Source of the DNA: Chimonanthus salicifolius | Lineage: Eukaryota > Streptophyta > Magnoliopsida > Laurales > Calycanthaceae | Assembly: GCA_013350335.1 (NCBI GenBank) | Contig: CM023541.1 | Coordinates: 39,734,739 to 39,798,738, forward strand | DNA: 64,000 nucleotides | Reading direction: 5' to 3' | Shown: positions 1-12,247 of the stretch, in pieces | Layout of the letters: every line of letters begins with the position of its first letter | How positions within the stretch are numbered: position 1 is the first letter of the stretch | The notes under the pieces: generated by a model | Database searches by the model: none | Seen by the model: the letters and a program-made list of their open reading frames with translations, nothing else | Told to the model about the DNA's origin: nothing | Position numbers and translations under genes: made by a program

Positions 1-829
1 TCTTTCTTGCAGAGAAAGAAAGGAAGATTGCAGAGAGAAAGAGAGTGAACAGACGTTTGAAAATCCTCCAATCACCCTTACCTTTTAGTTAACTCTATCA
101 GGGATACGAGGCAATTAACACACCTCATTTAAAATTTGAGTTTAGTTTAAATAAAAAATCGACACATTCTTAATTTGGTCATTTATATGGCTCAATCTGC
201 CAGAAGTACATAAATTTTATAAACATGTACACACTCAAAATTTGAATATTTATTTGATAATTTTTTAAATTTTACTTTATAAATATTATATTTTAATAAT
301 GGAGATTGATTTTGATAGTTGTCTCTTTACTTGAAATATGTCAATTCAATGTGTATAAATCAATTATCTACTCAATTAGATAGCTTGACTGGTTAACCGA
401 TTTAACCCAACTTGAATTGATTGGCCCAAATTAAAATTGGTTTGAGGTTTTAAAATGATTTGAGTTATGAGCAGCTTAGGAAAGGACTAAAATATGTACT
501 AAATTAAAAAATAGTAATTCAAATTTAATTTAGATAATATTTGACTCTTGACCTGACTCGATTGCCCAAATGACACACAAATTTTTCAAAAAAAAAAAAA
601 AATTTGATTTGAATTTAAGAGAGAAAATAACAATTTTAATATTTTTGATGCAGCACGGACGCCTGATTTCGGTCGGTCAAAACCGCAGAAACAGTACTAA
701 GAAAGAAGAAATTTTCACCTTTTTTATTTATTTTCCTTTTTATTTTGTTTTTTTTATTTTTCTCTTTGGTATGATTGTATAAAATCCCCAAATCGGATTG
801 TAAACGCAACATTTGATTAATACATAAAA
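1..829. other. AT-rich intergenic DNA
   Basis: No gene or recognisable element is visible here. The stretch is AT-rich with poly(A) and poly(T) runs. The only open frame is a lysine/phenylalanine-rich low-complexity one. Confidence 0.6.
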
Positions 830-1151
830 TTGAAAGTTCTCCAACTCCTTACCTTTAAGCCTCCCTCCACAGCGACGGTGCTCGATGTTACCGCCGGACA
901 GTCTCCCGTCCGTCACACTGGGAGAGCGTCTGCGGCTCAGCCACTCTCGCCGTCCCTATTCTTCGCCCGCTGCAGCCCGTCGCCTGGGCAGCCTCGCTGC
1001 CCAGCGCCGTCTCAGCCAACTCCGCCGCTCGCGTCAACCCTACTCTCAGCCTCTCTCTCTTTCTCCCATCATATATCTTTCCTGCTCCCCTTTCACCGAG
1101 TCATCCGTACTATTTAGGGTTCACGCCTGTTTATATATTATTATCACTTAA
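830..1151. other. GC-rich, CpG-rich island; possible 5' exon or UTR remnant
   Basis: About 250 bp (roughly 866-1110) is strikingly GC- and CpG-rich against AT-rich flanks. Open frames exist in several phases, but none resembles a protein I know. Read on the minus strand, the block ends near 855 at a sequence resembling a splice donor (AAAG|GTAAGG). That would suit a GC-rich first exon or 5' UTR of a gene transcribed leftward, or a relic of one. No partner exon was found to the left. Confidence 0.3.
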
Positions 1152-4100
1152 ATATTTAAAATGCAAAATTTAGAACCCCTTTAATCATTTTTGTCTCTAA
1201 GAATAGAATTTAAATAAATTCAATGGTTGAGAACACTTGGATGGATGTTTTAAATTAAGATTAAAAATTCTTATGAAATATTTTGGTGTTAGGCCCATTT
1301 AACATTAAAATTTTGATATTTTCAGAAAGATAAAAATTACTATAACAAACCTTGGATGAAATGGGTGAAATTTTTGGCCAATTTGAATAATTTTTTTGTT
1401 TATTTTAGATTTTTCCCTAAATCTTTTATTGAAATTAAATACGAAGCAACTAGTAAATAATATGTTTTAAATCTTTTAAAGAATTAGATGTTTATGATTC
1501 AATTTCACATTCTATAAACAAATTCATAATTGAGTCAAGTTTGAGTTAAGTATTACTTGAATATATTAGTTAAGTATTACTTGAATATATTTTGAACAAA
1601 TCGATTGATTCTTAATAATATTCACTTAAAAATAACAAAATCAACATGTGGAGCTCACAAAAATCACTTTAATTAATAAGATCTATGTTTAAATATGACA
1701 CCCACACAAAATTATTCTAATTAAAACAATGAAGTGATAATTTTTTTAACTTCTAAATTTTTATAGCCTCTATTTGTCAAAACCTAAAAGTCCAATAAGA
1801 TAGTATGAGCCTAAAACTTCACATAAATCCCAATTAATGTTTAAAATCCTATACATCTCTCATAAAATGTGAGTCCAACTCAATTTACAACCCAACTTAA
1901 CTATTTATTTAATAAATTGAGTTGACAAAACTGGTCCATCAAATTAAATCACTCAATGACAAAGTAAAATTTAAGTAAATTTATTGCACATTACTAACTA
2001 TATAAATTCATTCTACTTTCAAGGTCTATTGGCATGATCATAAGTCATGAGCCAAAACATCAAATTACTTTTTAAAATGGCTGGTGGAAGTAGTATGTTA
2101 GTTGATTATTTATTGTATACAATGTTACAAAACAATTTTTTTAATTTTTAATTTGTGCAATTGATCAATTATTATAAATATGTTAAATCTAATAATGAAG
2201 ATTATTTGAATATTTTAAATAGTTGTCTTAGTACTTCATGCAAAATAATTCATCCTCTCTTTTATGAAAATGAATGTTTATAATTGCTATAAGTCTTGTC
2301 CATTGGCCTATCAAATTTTAAAACTTAGCACTCTTCATCTATTTTCAATTCATAAATTATAGACAGGGGTTACTCCATATTTTATTGAGCCAATTTGCTA
2401 CCTTTCAAGCCATTTCAAACTTCAAATAGTAATGCCCACTATCTCAATCTATAATAAAGGTGGCTTGTGAAGTCACATTAATATGTTACCTAATGAGTTT
2501 GGAACTTATCCAATAATCTTAACAAATGTGTTCAATCCACTAGCAAAGATAAATCAGAAATAGGGTTGGACTTCCTTTGATTTGACAAAAACCCAATAAT
2601 GTGTCTTATCAAAAAATAGTAGGCTTAGCATGAATTTTAAGCCTAAATGACTTTAAAATAATAAAAATGAACACTTAGTATTTAGATTTGAAAAATCTAA
2701 ATTCAAGACAAAATCTAAGAAAATGTGCACAAATAGAAAATCTCGTGATAGAAAGAAAACTCAACACTTATCTAGGTAAAAATCAAATGAAAAAATTAAG
2801 CATCAAGAATTTTACACACTCAATTCAATTTGTAGTCTCTTCACTCCACAGACTCAATCAAATAATTAAATTTTAGAATTCAATAAGAATTTCAAGAAGA
2901 TAAACAACTTCAATGTTGTCCAAACTTTCATTATGGAATGCCAATGACTCATATTTATACATAAAAGGGAGAGAAACAAATAAATATATTTATCGAACAT
3001 ATGGGTTTGAAATGTCTTCACTTTCGTATGTCCTTATAAAATTTTATCTTGATTGGATAAGTGAAGCTATGTTTTCAAAGTCTTCAAAAATTCAAATTTC
3101 ATCTTAATCAGATAGGTGAGATCCTGTTATAATTATGGGGATGAATGGGTTGGAACCACCTATACCTAAATATAGAGCTCATAAAAAACTGGTTTAATTG
3201 AATTACAAGTTATGGTCTTAAAGGACCAAAAACTAATTACAAATGGTGTGCAATTAGATAAAAATCCAATTCACGAGCGAGCGAGTAATGGGTCTTGGTC
3301 CTCTTGGATAAGAAAGGGTTGTAAATAGGGCGAAGGGAGATCCCACATGAGGAGTTATCACCTGTGATAACCCCTTATGAGGTTCCCAATAGAACCCTGA
3401 ACCTAAACAAAATAAAGGACCAATTAGAAAAATCACAAAAAAAAAAAAGGTTTTCAAAAAATGGAAAAGATAAATCTAAGCTAAAAATTAAGGGATTTGA
3501 GGTAAATTAGGCATAACAGTTTAAATATATTTTTCTATATGTCATACTTCATTATAATCATTAGTCTTCCAATCTTTCTTATTTCTCATCTCCAACAATG
3601 GAACTACTCCCACCTCCTCTCATCAAATTAAAAAGTAGGTTAACTACAGTCAAATTTTTCATACCAGTCTAAAGAGAGAACACTTTTCTAAGAGGAACAT
3701 AGATTACACCAATGAAAAGGGATGTTTAGACTATATTTTAGATTTCTCAAATAACAAAAGTTAAAACCATCTAGTGTTTATAGCCATTTGATCTAAAAAT
3801 TTAAATTGGAAGATTCGTAAGAAAAGAAAACCCTTTTTTGGTCCATCTCATGACCTTGGGTTGGATATAGTAAAACCGAGATGAGGTTAAAATTTGATAA
3901 TCTATAGGCATATGATCTCTTCATCTATCTTCATGATTCTTAAGACGGAAGGTAACCGGTTGAGCTACACCTATGTGAATACTAATTTATTTATTTTTAT
4001 CCAGAAAGACCTCACTAAATGGAGCATCTCACTCCTGACATTATTCATTACTCTTTAGAACTTTTCAAGTCCTTGCTATATGAATTAAAATATTTTTACC

Positions 4101-4275
4101 CTTTCAACTTTTCAAAATATTTATTTATTTATTGTTAAAATAAAAAATAGTTAATAGCCATGTGTATTAAAACGGATACCACTTGTTAGGATTATTAGTA
4201 CAAATAATCCACCAAATAATTAGCAGAATAAAAGCAAGCATAAGCACAATATCAACAATTTTATGTGGTTCGACC
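1152..4275. other. AT-rich intergenic DNA without recognisable genes
   Basis: About 3.1 kb of AT-rich sequence. Open frames are short and have no family features. Around 3840-4000 the plus strand ends in a tRNA-like remnant, an A-box complement (GTTGAGCTACACC) preceded by GTAACCG, which suggests an old SINE fragment in minus orientation. I see nothing else I can name. Confidence 0.5.
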
Positions 4276-4481
4276 CATTGTCACAAATATCGACGGTATT
4301 TTCAAATTTACCCCGTTTTTATCTGTAAAATACTATTACCGTGTTAAAAATGTGTTTTTATCACCACAACGATAAATTTCCGGTTAATTTCCGTTAAATT
4401 CTTAGTAAAAATCTGAGAATTTAAAAATACCCCGATATTACCAATCGCCCTTAATATGTCGAGAACAGTATTTGTCACAAT
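4276..4481. mobile_element. Mutator-type MITE with 9-bp target duplication
   Basis: The element is bounded by near-perfect terminal inverted repeats, ATTGTCACAAATA on the left and TATTTGTCACAAT on the right. It is flanked by GGTTCGACC (4267-4275) and GGTTCGGCC (4482-4490), a 9-bp direct repeat with one mismatch. A 9-bp target duplication is characteristic of Mutator-like elements. At about 206 bp it has no coding capacity, so it is a non-autonomous MITE. A more decayed relative lies at about 52873-53144. Confidence 0.72.
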
Positions 4482-4490
4482 GGTTCGGCC

Positions 4491-5462
4491 TACTTGACTT
4501 ACGTCTACAGAGCATGATAATAATTTTATCAAGAGAGAAAATTAAACAAGACTTACAAAAGAGGTCCAATGAGTTTGAATCTACATCCAACACAAGTGTG
4601 AAAAATAAGTTTATAATCCTTCAATTCCATCCCGACCAAACGTCCAAAGAACCCTTCAAGAGTTGATCAAGTAGTAGATCTGTCCTCTTGACCAGCTGCC
4701 TGCTATTCTCCCCTGTTCTTGGTTTAACCCAGCAAAAGCCTTGATCAAGTGCTATCTTCGAAAAATCAATTTATGGACCATACAAAATAAAAGAGAAGCC
4801 TAAGATTTATCAAAATATTACTCTAGCCCTATTTTACACTTTTATCTACTTCATATAAGTAATTGGGTAGTTTTTTATAATTTGAAGGATTATTAATTTC
4901 ACCCATTTACTCTACAGCATTATATGAGATGGCTAAAAATCTTCAATGTAACTGACATTTTTTTTTTTTTTTCAAAACAATGTTACAGAACTACTTTCAT
5001 TTTACAAGGTTTGCAAGCCCTCACAATCTTCACAATTTTTAATTTTCTTCAATAAAAAAATTTCAAAAATAAGCTTTACATGGTTGTGATTTTTCTATTA
5101 TTCTGCTTTATTGATTGGGCCATGTAAAAGTGTGGTGACGGTCAAAAAGGCCTCTTTTACTGTCAGTTACAATAAATGTGCAGCTATTTTGTGGAATGAT
5201 CTTCATCCAATTCAACAAGTCAACTTGGCAGATACATGCCGACTATTTATTTAGAACCAAATCAGATATGTTGAGTCCGAGTCAACTTGAACTCATCCAA
5301 TCTTCCAACCTTGTTTAGGAAGCAATATGGCAAAAAGCGAATTACAACAATTAACTATGGATCAATTACACTGCAAGTTTTTATCAATTTAGATTTTAAA
5401 AAGTTGGAGTGTCCGATCTAATTGAAGTCAGCTATTTTAACACGAGCAACATTTGTTAAAAA
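4491..5462. other. Intergenic DNA, nothing recognised
   Basis: AT-rich sequence with a poly(T) run near 4960. No gene, RNA or structured repeat could be supported. Confidence 0.5.
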
Positions 5463-5636
5463 ATACGAGATAAAGTGAAATTCTCATTTTATTCCTATTG
5501 ATGTATCTCTCATCAAATGTCAGTGTATCGATAACATATTAGTACATATATATATATGTTCTGCATATCGTTACACCAGTGCTTGATGAACGGTACACTA
5601 GTAAAAATGAAATGAAAATTTCACTGTATCTTATGT
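5463..5636. mobile_element. Foldback (long-TIR) MITE
   Basis: The left arm starts ATACGAGATAAAGTGAAATT and the right arm ends AATTTCACTGTATCTTATGT. The two arms are imperfect inverted complements of each other over about 60 bp, with a (TA)n loop near 5550. Together they make a roughly 174-bp hairpin without coding capacity. The superfamily cannot be fixed because I see no unambiguous target duplication. Confidence 0.6.
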
Positions 5637-6724
5637 CTCTTAATAAATTTTATACGTGATCTATATTTATTTTATTTGACGTAGTCAATAACTTATTTTA
5701 AATCTAACGAGTATTTGTCATCTTTCAATGACAAATGGCACAGAGAAATTTCCTGGGTCTAAAACCAAGATTTTGAACAAAGCAGTAGTCACACCATTAT
5801 TATCATCTGACTACTTTTGATAGCGTCACGGCTGACCCCTCAGTCACCACTTTATGGCTACATTAAAAAAAAATGAAATTTTATTAAAACTTTATCTATT
5901 TAATAATTTCTTTTCAATTTAATATAATTAGATGTAAGGTAAACAGAGACTTATTCAACTTTCGATGCCCCGAATTACACTTAAGCTTTGCGTGCACCGA
6001 TTGTTATATGTTATCATGCTTTACTCGCCCATATTGATGAAGAAGCTTGGCTCCACTTGAAATGGATTCATTTGGTAGTATAGGATGAGATTTAAATAAA
6101 TTTTTTTTTTAATTTATATGTAGAAAAATGAAGGGTACTTTACGTAAAACTTGCATAGTGATCAAATTTATGTCATAGATTACCTTGACTCTAGATATTA
6201 TGATCTAAAAGTTTCATGGTTAATAATAACATTTTAATAGTATAGTAGGTAAGATTAGAGACTCTTATAATATGTGATAAAGTTTGGACCCATTATAATG
6301 AAAAAATATTTATTAAAAGGTTTTTTAAAATTTAGGTATTAGAATAATCTAATATGTCCATTTTAAACTAGTGTTTATAATGATGATTTATATGATAAAA
6401 AAATTGATTCAGATGACAACTGTTATTAAAACTTTGTGTTCAATAAATAATAAAAACTATAATTTAATATTATAAACTAATAATAGTAATTGAATCTTAA
6501 TCAAATTAAGTAAAATAGTAACCTTAAAACTTAATTAGATGGTTAATTAGTGGCAACAACGGTAATTTATACGATAGAATATGAATTTGATTCTGTAGAT
6601 AAATTAACTTATAATAGTCCTGCCTAACACGGCCAATCTACACCCCTAGACTAATTTTTTATGGTTAGTTCATCTTGCCTTCTCATACTGGGCCCACCAA
6701 TTAATTTCAATCCACCCATTCAGG
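5637..6724. other. AT-rich intergenic DNA upstream of the first PRISE gene
   Basis: No coding or structured feature was recognised. Similarity to the second PRISE copy only becomes visible from about 6725 onward, so this stretch lies outside the duplicated block. Confidence 0.5.
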
Positions 6725-6783
6725 GGCCCACCATTTGATCGATCATTCATAGAAAAATAAGGTAAGACTACGGCTGTTCAGTA

Positions 6784-6836
6784 CCTACGTGGTATTGACT
6801 GTATTGTTATTCCTCCACACAACTATAAGTATATAC
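6784..6836 (+). promoter_or_regulatory. Candidate core promoter of PRISE copy 1
   Basis: An ACGT-core motif (CTACGTGGT, about 6785-6793) lies some 35 bp upstream of a TATA-like stretch (CTATAAGTATATA, about 6823-6835). The stretch sits about 145 bp before the start codon, which leaves room for a 5' UTR of roughly 110 bp. The matching segment of copy 2 has the same arrangement but a perfect G-box. This is prediction from motifs only. Confidence 0.45.
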
Positions 6837-6980
6837 TCTCAGCTCCAGAAATTAAAAACCAAGCAAAGAGCCGAACAGGATCATTTCTGTTCATCTTTTG
6901 TACTCATCATCTCCCCCTCCTCCTCCTAGTTGCAGAAAGAAAATCCAGAAGTAGCAGAACAGGAGAGTAAAACCATAAAA

Positions 6981-8456
<1,476 letters not shown>

Positions 8457-8655
8457 ATGATTGCTGGGTCAAGGGTCATTATTTTACCTTTTTTTTAATG
8501 ATCCACTGCTTGTTTATTGGTTGATGAAGATGAAATAATTTGTGTTTTTTTTTTATTTGGTATTGTTGTAATTTTTGTCATTTGGAATTCTTCACATGGG
8601 ATGAACCACTCCACCATTTAGTTTGCTGATTTAATTATATGGATATTCATCATTG

Positions 8656-8661
8656 AATAAA
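8656..8661 (+). terminator. Poly(A) signal of PRISE copy 1
   Basis: AATAAA lies 200 bp after the stop codon, in a segment conserved with copy 2, where AATAAA is at 23835-23840. Usage is inferred. Confidence 0.4.
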
Positions 8662-9724
8662 ATTAAATCTTTAATTCTTAAAAAAATTGAATTCATTCAT
8701 CAAATCAAAGTATTTTTTTTTATAGAAACGTTCAAACAAAAATTTAAATACAAGTGTTGGACACCAACATGAATATAAATTTGGATCTTGTCACGAGGAT
8801 TTGAGAATTTAATCCGAACTCAACTTACTAAATGCTTAGTTACTACCCCTATCTATTCTTAATTGATAGCGATTATTTATAAACTTTATGAATATTATCA
8901 TCGAACTAGCTCATATATGTATATAAGATATTTTATGAAGTAAAATTTATAAATCTCTAGTAGCTATATTTTATAAATCTCTCGGCGTATATTTTTTAAT
9001 AGTTTAATATGTGTTTTTTATATTATAATTTATTTCATTTGAATTATATTTATTAAATTTACTTATATACATTTTTTAAAACATATTTTATTTATAATAT
9101 AAAATTACAAAAAATGATGAATTGAAATTATACACAGATTTTAAAGTTGAACCATCAATTAATGTGTCTTTATAAAAAATATAAAATATATTTTGAAAAT
9201 AAATATCAAATGAATATGATTCAAATAATGTAAATTATTAGACTCACAAAAGGACACATGTCAAATTGCTAAATTTTATAAAAGCTTAAATTAATGATTA
9301 TAAATCCATCATCTCATCTAAAATATTAAAGACATCATTGTGACATATTATGATGAAAACCTAATGTAACCCTTTTGGACTAGCTGGTATTCACATTCAC
9401 TTTGTCACCTACCATTCCTCTCTTTATTTTATTCAAGAATCCCAACAACGTTGTCTGTCGAAATATTTGTTTTTCATGAACGCAAAAAGGTTTTAAAAAA
9501 TTTATATTTATTTAGAAGATAAAAAGAGTCACTTGAATCGAAATTATAGAAAAAATTATTCCCAGCTGTTTTTTTTCCTTGATATGAAGCATGTCCACTA
9601 TTATGAATTGTAGGATTTTCCTGTTGGTGGGTTTTTCTGCTGCTTTTTTTTTTTCTAATGTATTTGTTCTTGCACATTTGAGGCTTTCTTTTATTAATAT
9701 GATTACCATTTCAAAAGCAAAATA

Positions 9725-10145
9725 CTCTATCAATCTCAAAATACTTGACCTATTTTAGATTTTTTTTAAACTTTTAAGGATTGTTTACGTGCGGAATGCC
9801 CCTATTAATAGATTCTTCGAGCCAATACAAACTTGATAAAAAAAGAAAATAAGTATAAGCGGTGTCTTATTGTATAGTTACTGTTCAATAATATTTTCTT
9901 AAATATGCTGCAATGCATAATTCCAGACAATGAAAGTGAGTCGAAGGTAGAAATAATTACAAAATGCCGTATATCAGCAAATTAAAGCTTATAAAAAAAG
10001 ATCGTCTTCCCATCACATAATAAGATGAATTTGAGCTCATCGAAAAGGTTAAAACTTTGATTGAATATGAAAATAAAGAAATATGACAAGTAATTTGAGA
10101 TAATTTCAAAATACATATCGAACAAGTATTTTAGGACGGAGGGAG
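9725..10145. mobile_element. Stowaway-like (Tc1/mariner) MITE
   Basis: The right end reads AAGTATTTTAGGACGGAGGG followed by AG, the classical Stowaway terminus. The left end (CTCTATCAATCTCAAAATAC) is a degenerate inverted match. Both ends are flanked by TA (9723-9724 and 10146-10147), the expected target duplication. It is about 421 bp and non-coding. The corresponding position in duplication copy 2 (about 24350-24390) lacks it, so it inserted in copy 1 after the duplication or was lost from copy 2. Confidence 0.7.
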
Positions 10146-10280
10146 TATTATCTAACAAAATATGCCTTATAATTGAAAAAAAAGAAGTGGAGTTGAAATA
10201 AGGAGTTATCTGAAGGGCTCTTTTGATTTCTACTCTACCCCAAAAGACATGTGTGTGAGTAGAGAGCTTTGCATATGGTC

Positions 10281-10430
10281 TGAGGATTAGTCGAGTAATC
10301 TAAGAGGCCTAACTATAATTGCAAGCAATTGTCATATAAGTCTCTCACCTTTCAAATTTGTCATATAAAAAATGATCAGACTGGTCGAGGATTAGTCGGG
10401 TGGTTGAAAGGCCTAATTACAATTGCAAGT
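10281..10430. repeat. Tandem duplicate of about 105 bp, second unit split by an LTR
   Basis: A unit running from GAGGATTAGTCG through AATTGCAAG to CAAATTTGTCATATAAAAA occurs at 10281-10380. It is repeated at 10387-10430 and continues at 11435-11483. The second unit is interrupted by the solo LTR at 10436-11434, so the local duplication came before that insertion. Confidence 0.65.
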
Positions 10431-10435
10431 AAAAT

Positions 10436-11434
10436 TGTTGGATATGTGGCTCGACTCCACTGAGAGAAAATCAAAGGATGATAAAGTGGAGACTCCATGT
10501 AATTGGTAATTGCTATAGAGTTGAACACGCCGTACAATGGCTAGTTTTAGAAGGAGAAAACTGGCATATGCTTGGGTGACAAGTTGTATCCGTGTGAATA
10601 GCAAGAGGAGTAAGTGGGACCCATTAGCAGGTAAGCCATTGTGTATAATTTGCAAGGGGATCTTTGAGTCCTACTAATACACGTTAGTTCCTATATTCAA
10701 TTCTAATTGAATATGGTAACTCTTAGCAAGAGACCCACTGCAAGGCTTATTTAAACAAGCAGCATGAGGGTTGTTTTACATGGGCTAAAGACACACGGCA
10801 AGATATAGTCTTGTGCTATGTATGTGAAGAGGGCCACATATGGCCACATGTAAGAGTGAGGTCACACCATGGGTGTGAGGCCACACCGTTGAAGGAGCCG
10901 TAGATCTGATACTGTCTGGAGGACAGTTCGACTGCCGGAAAGGGGTAGGAGCACCAGTGCAGTACCGCTGCAGATCTGGGTTTTCAAATCTGTGAGTGGC
11001 AGCCAGCAGAAGTGCGGCTGGAAAGACAAGCCCCTTCCTTAGAGCAGAAGTGCAGATCTGTGTGCGGGACACACCATCATCGGAGACGCTCGCGTTGAGA
11101 AGCACGTCGGGAGTTGCTCGTAGGACGCAGGGAGCGTAGAGGGAGGAACACAGAAGTTGGGTTCACTATTCTGGGTATGAGAGAGATTCACATCAACTGA
11201 GAGGTGATGTCGGTGTGTTGTATACATGGGCGTACAAGGGGCTCAGGACTTCGAGTTTGGGCTCATGACTCAGGGGAGTCATTAATATTGTACATGTATT
11301 TTTCTCTCTTTTATAGTGAATATTCTATCGCTCCGTGGATGTAGGCCAGGTGGGCCGAACTACGTTAAAATATTGTGTTGTGCTGTGTTTTTATTTTCAT
11401 TCAATTTTTCTTGTTTCCGTGCGTAACGCTAACA
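10436..11434 (+). mobile_element. Solo LTR (about 1 kb) of an LTR retrotransposon
   Basis: The segment begins TGTTGGATATG and ends GCGTAACGCTAACA, giving the TGTTRG...CTAACA ends typical of plant LTRs. It splits an otherwise continuous repeat unit. It contains no open frame with family features and no internal region, so it is best read as a solo LTR. A/T-rich stretches near its 3' end (11280-11430) suit promoter and polyadenylation functions. A clean 5-bp target duplication is not visible (AAAAT against ATTGT). Superfamily is unresolved; the length and ends fit Ty1/copia. Confidence 0.6.
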
Positions 11435-11864
11435 ATTGTCGTATAAGCCTCTCAACTTTTAAATTTGTCATATAAAAATTGATCAGTTTGGTTTCATCCG
11501 AATTTTCAAGTTTTAAATTGGTTCTGATATCCTAAAGATTAATCCCATTGCACTCTTTATTGTACAATATTTTATTATTATAAAATATTAGTTAAATTAA
11601 CTACACAAGATATATGATTTATATCATTTTATTAAGTAGGACTAAATTATAAATACCTCTTACCCACAAAATTCTATTGACAAATTATCGTGAACACTGT
11701 TTTGCATCAAACAACATAAAATGGATAATTATAAATAACATAAATTGGATATATATATATATATATAAAATGTTTAAGGCCAAACATGGCCTTATGAAAA
11801 TTTAGAACAACTAATTCACCAATGACAGTAACTTGTGGACAGATTGGACATAAATAGCAGTTGG

Positions 11865-12097
11865 TGTGAAACCCTTATCTGGCCGATGTGGGAAGTCACA
11901 CATCGGTTAGGAAGGAAAGGGGTGATGGGGTTATATGAGGATAAGCTCACTTTAACTAGCAAGGCGTGTTTTAGGCAGGGCCATGTGGGCCCAAGTCCAA
12001 AAGTAAAACTGTGCGGGTTCACTGTGTGCGAGGCCTAGAGCGGACAATTTCTTGCTGAGTCAAGTCCTAAGTTCTGTATTTGGGTCGGGTCGTTACA
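11865..12097 (+). mobile_element. TRIM solo LTR with perfect 5-bp target duplication
   Basis: The 233-bp segment starts TGTGAAACCC and ends GGGTCGTTACA, and is flanked on both sides by GTTGG (11860-11864 and 12098-12102). The sequence matches the LTRs of the complete TRIM at 47839-48419: a GATGTGGGAAG...CACATCGG hairpin, a GGTTATATGA motif, a GTGTGCGAGGCC segment and a TGAGTCAAG segment. It represents recombination between the two LTRs of a miniature retrotransposon. Confidence 0.85.
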
Positions 12098-12143
12098 GTT
12101 GGCACTGTCACAACGAGCATTTTGCAATTGGAAATGGTTAGAG

Positions 12144-12247
12144 CAGGGGTAAAAATCTCGGTATCGACCAATATCTGATTTCGGCTAATAAATTTCTCAC
12201 TTCTAATCTTTTTTTACAAAACCACCAATATCAACCGATAAATGGTT
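12144..12247. mobile_element. Truncated CAGGGGT-family hAT MITE
   Basis: The left end CAGGGGTAAAAATCTCGG matches the terminus of the family that is complete at 26016, 37307 and 52107, and the interior has the same TATCGACC/ATCAACCGATAA flavour. The right terminus is degenerate. Duplication copy 2 (about 24690) lacks it and shows a continuous flank there. Confidence 0.5.
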
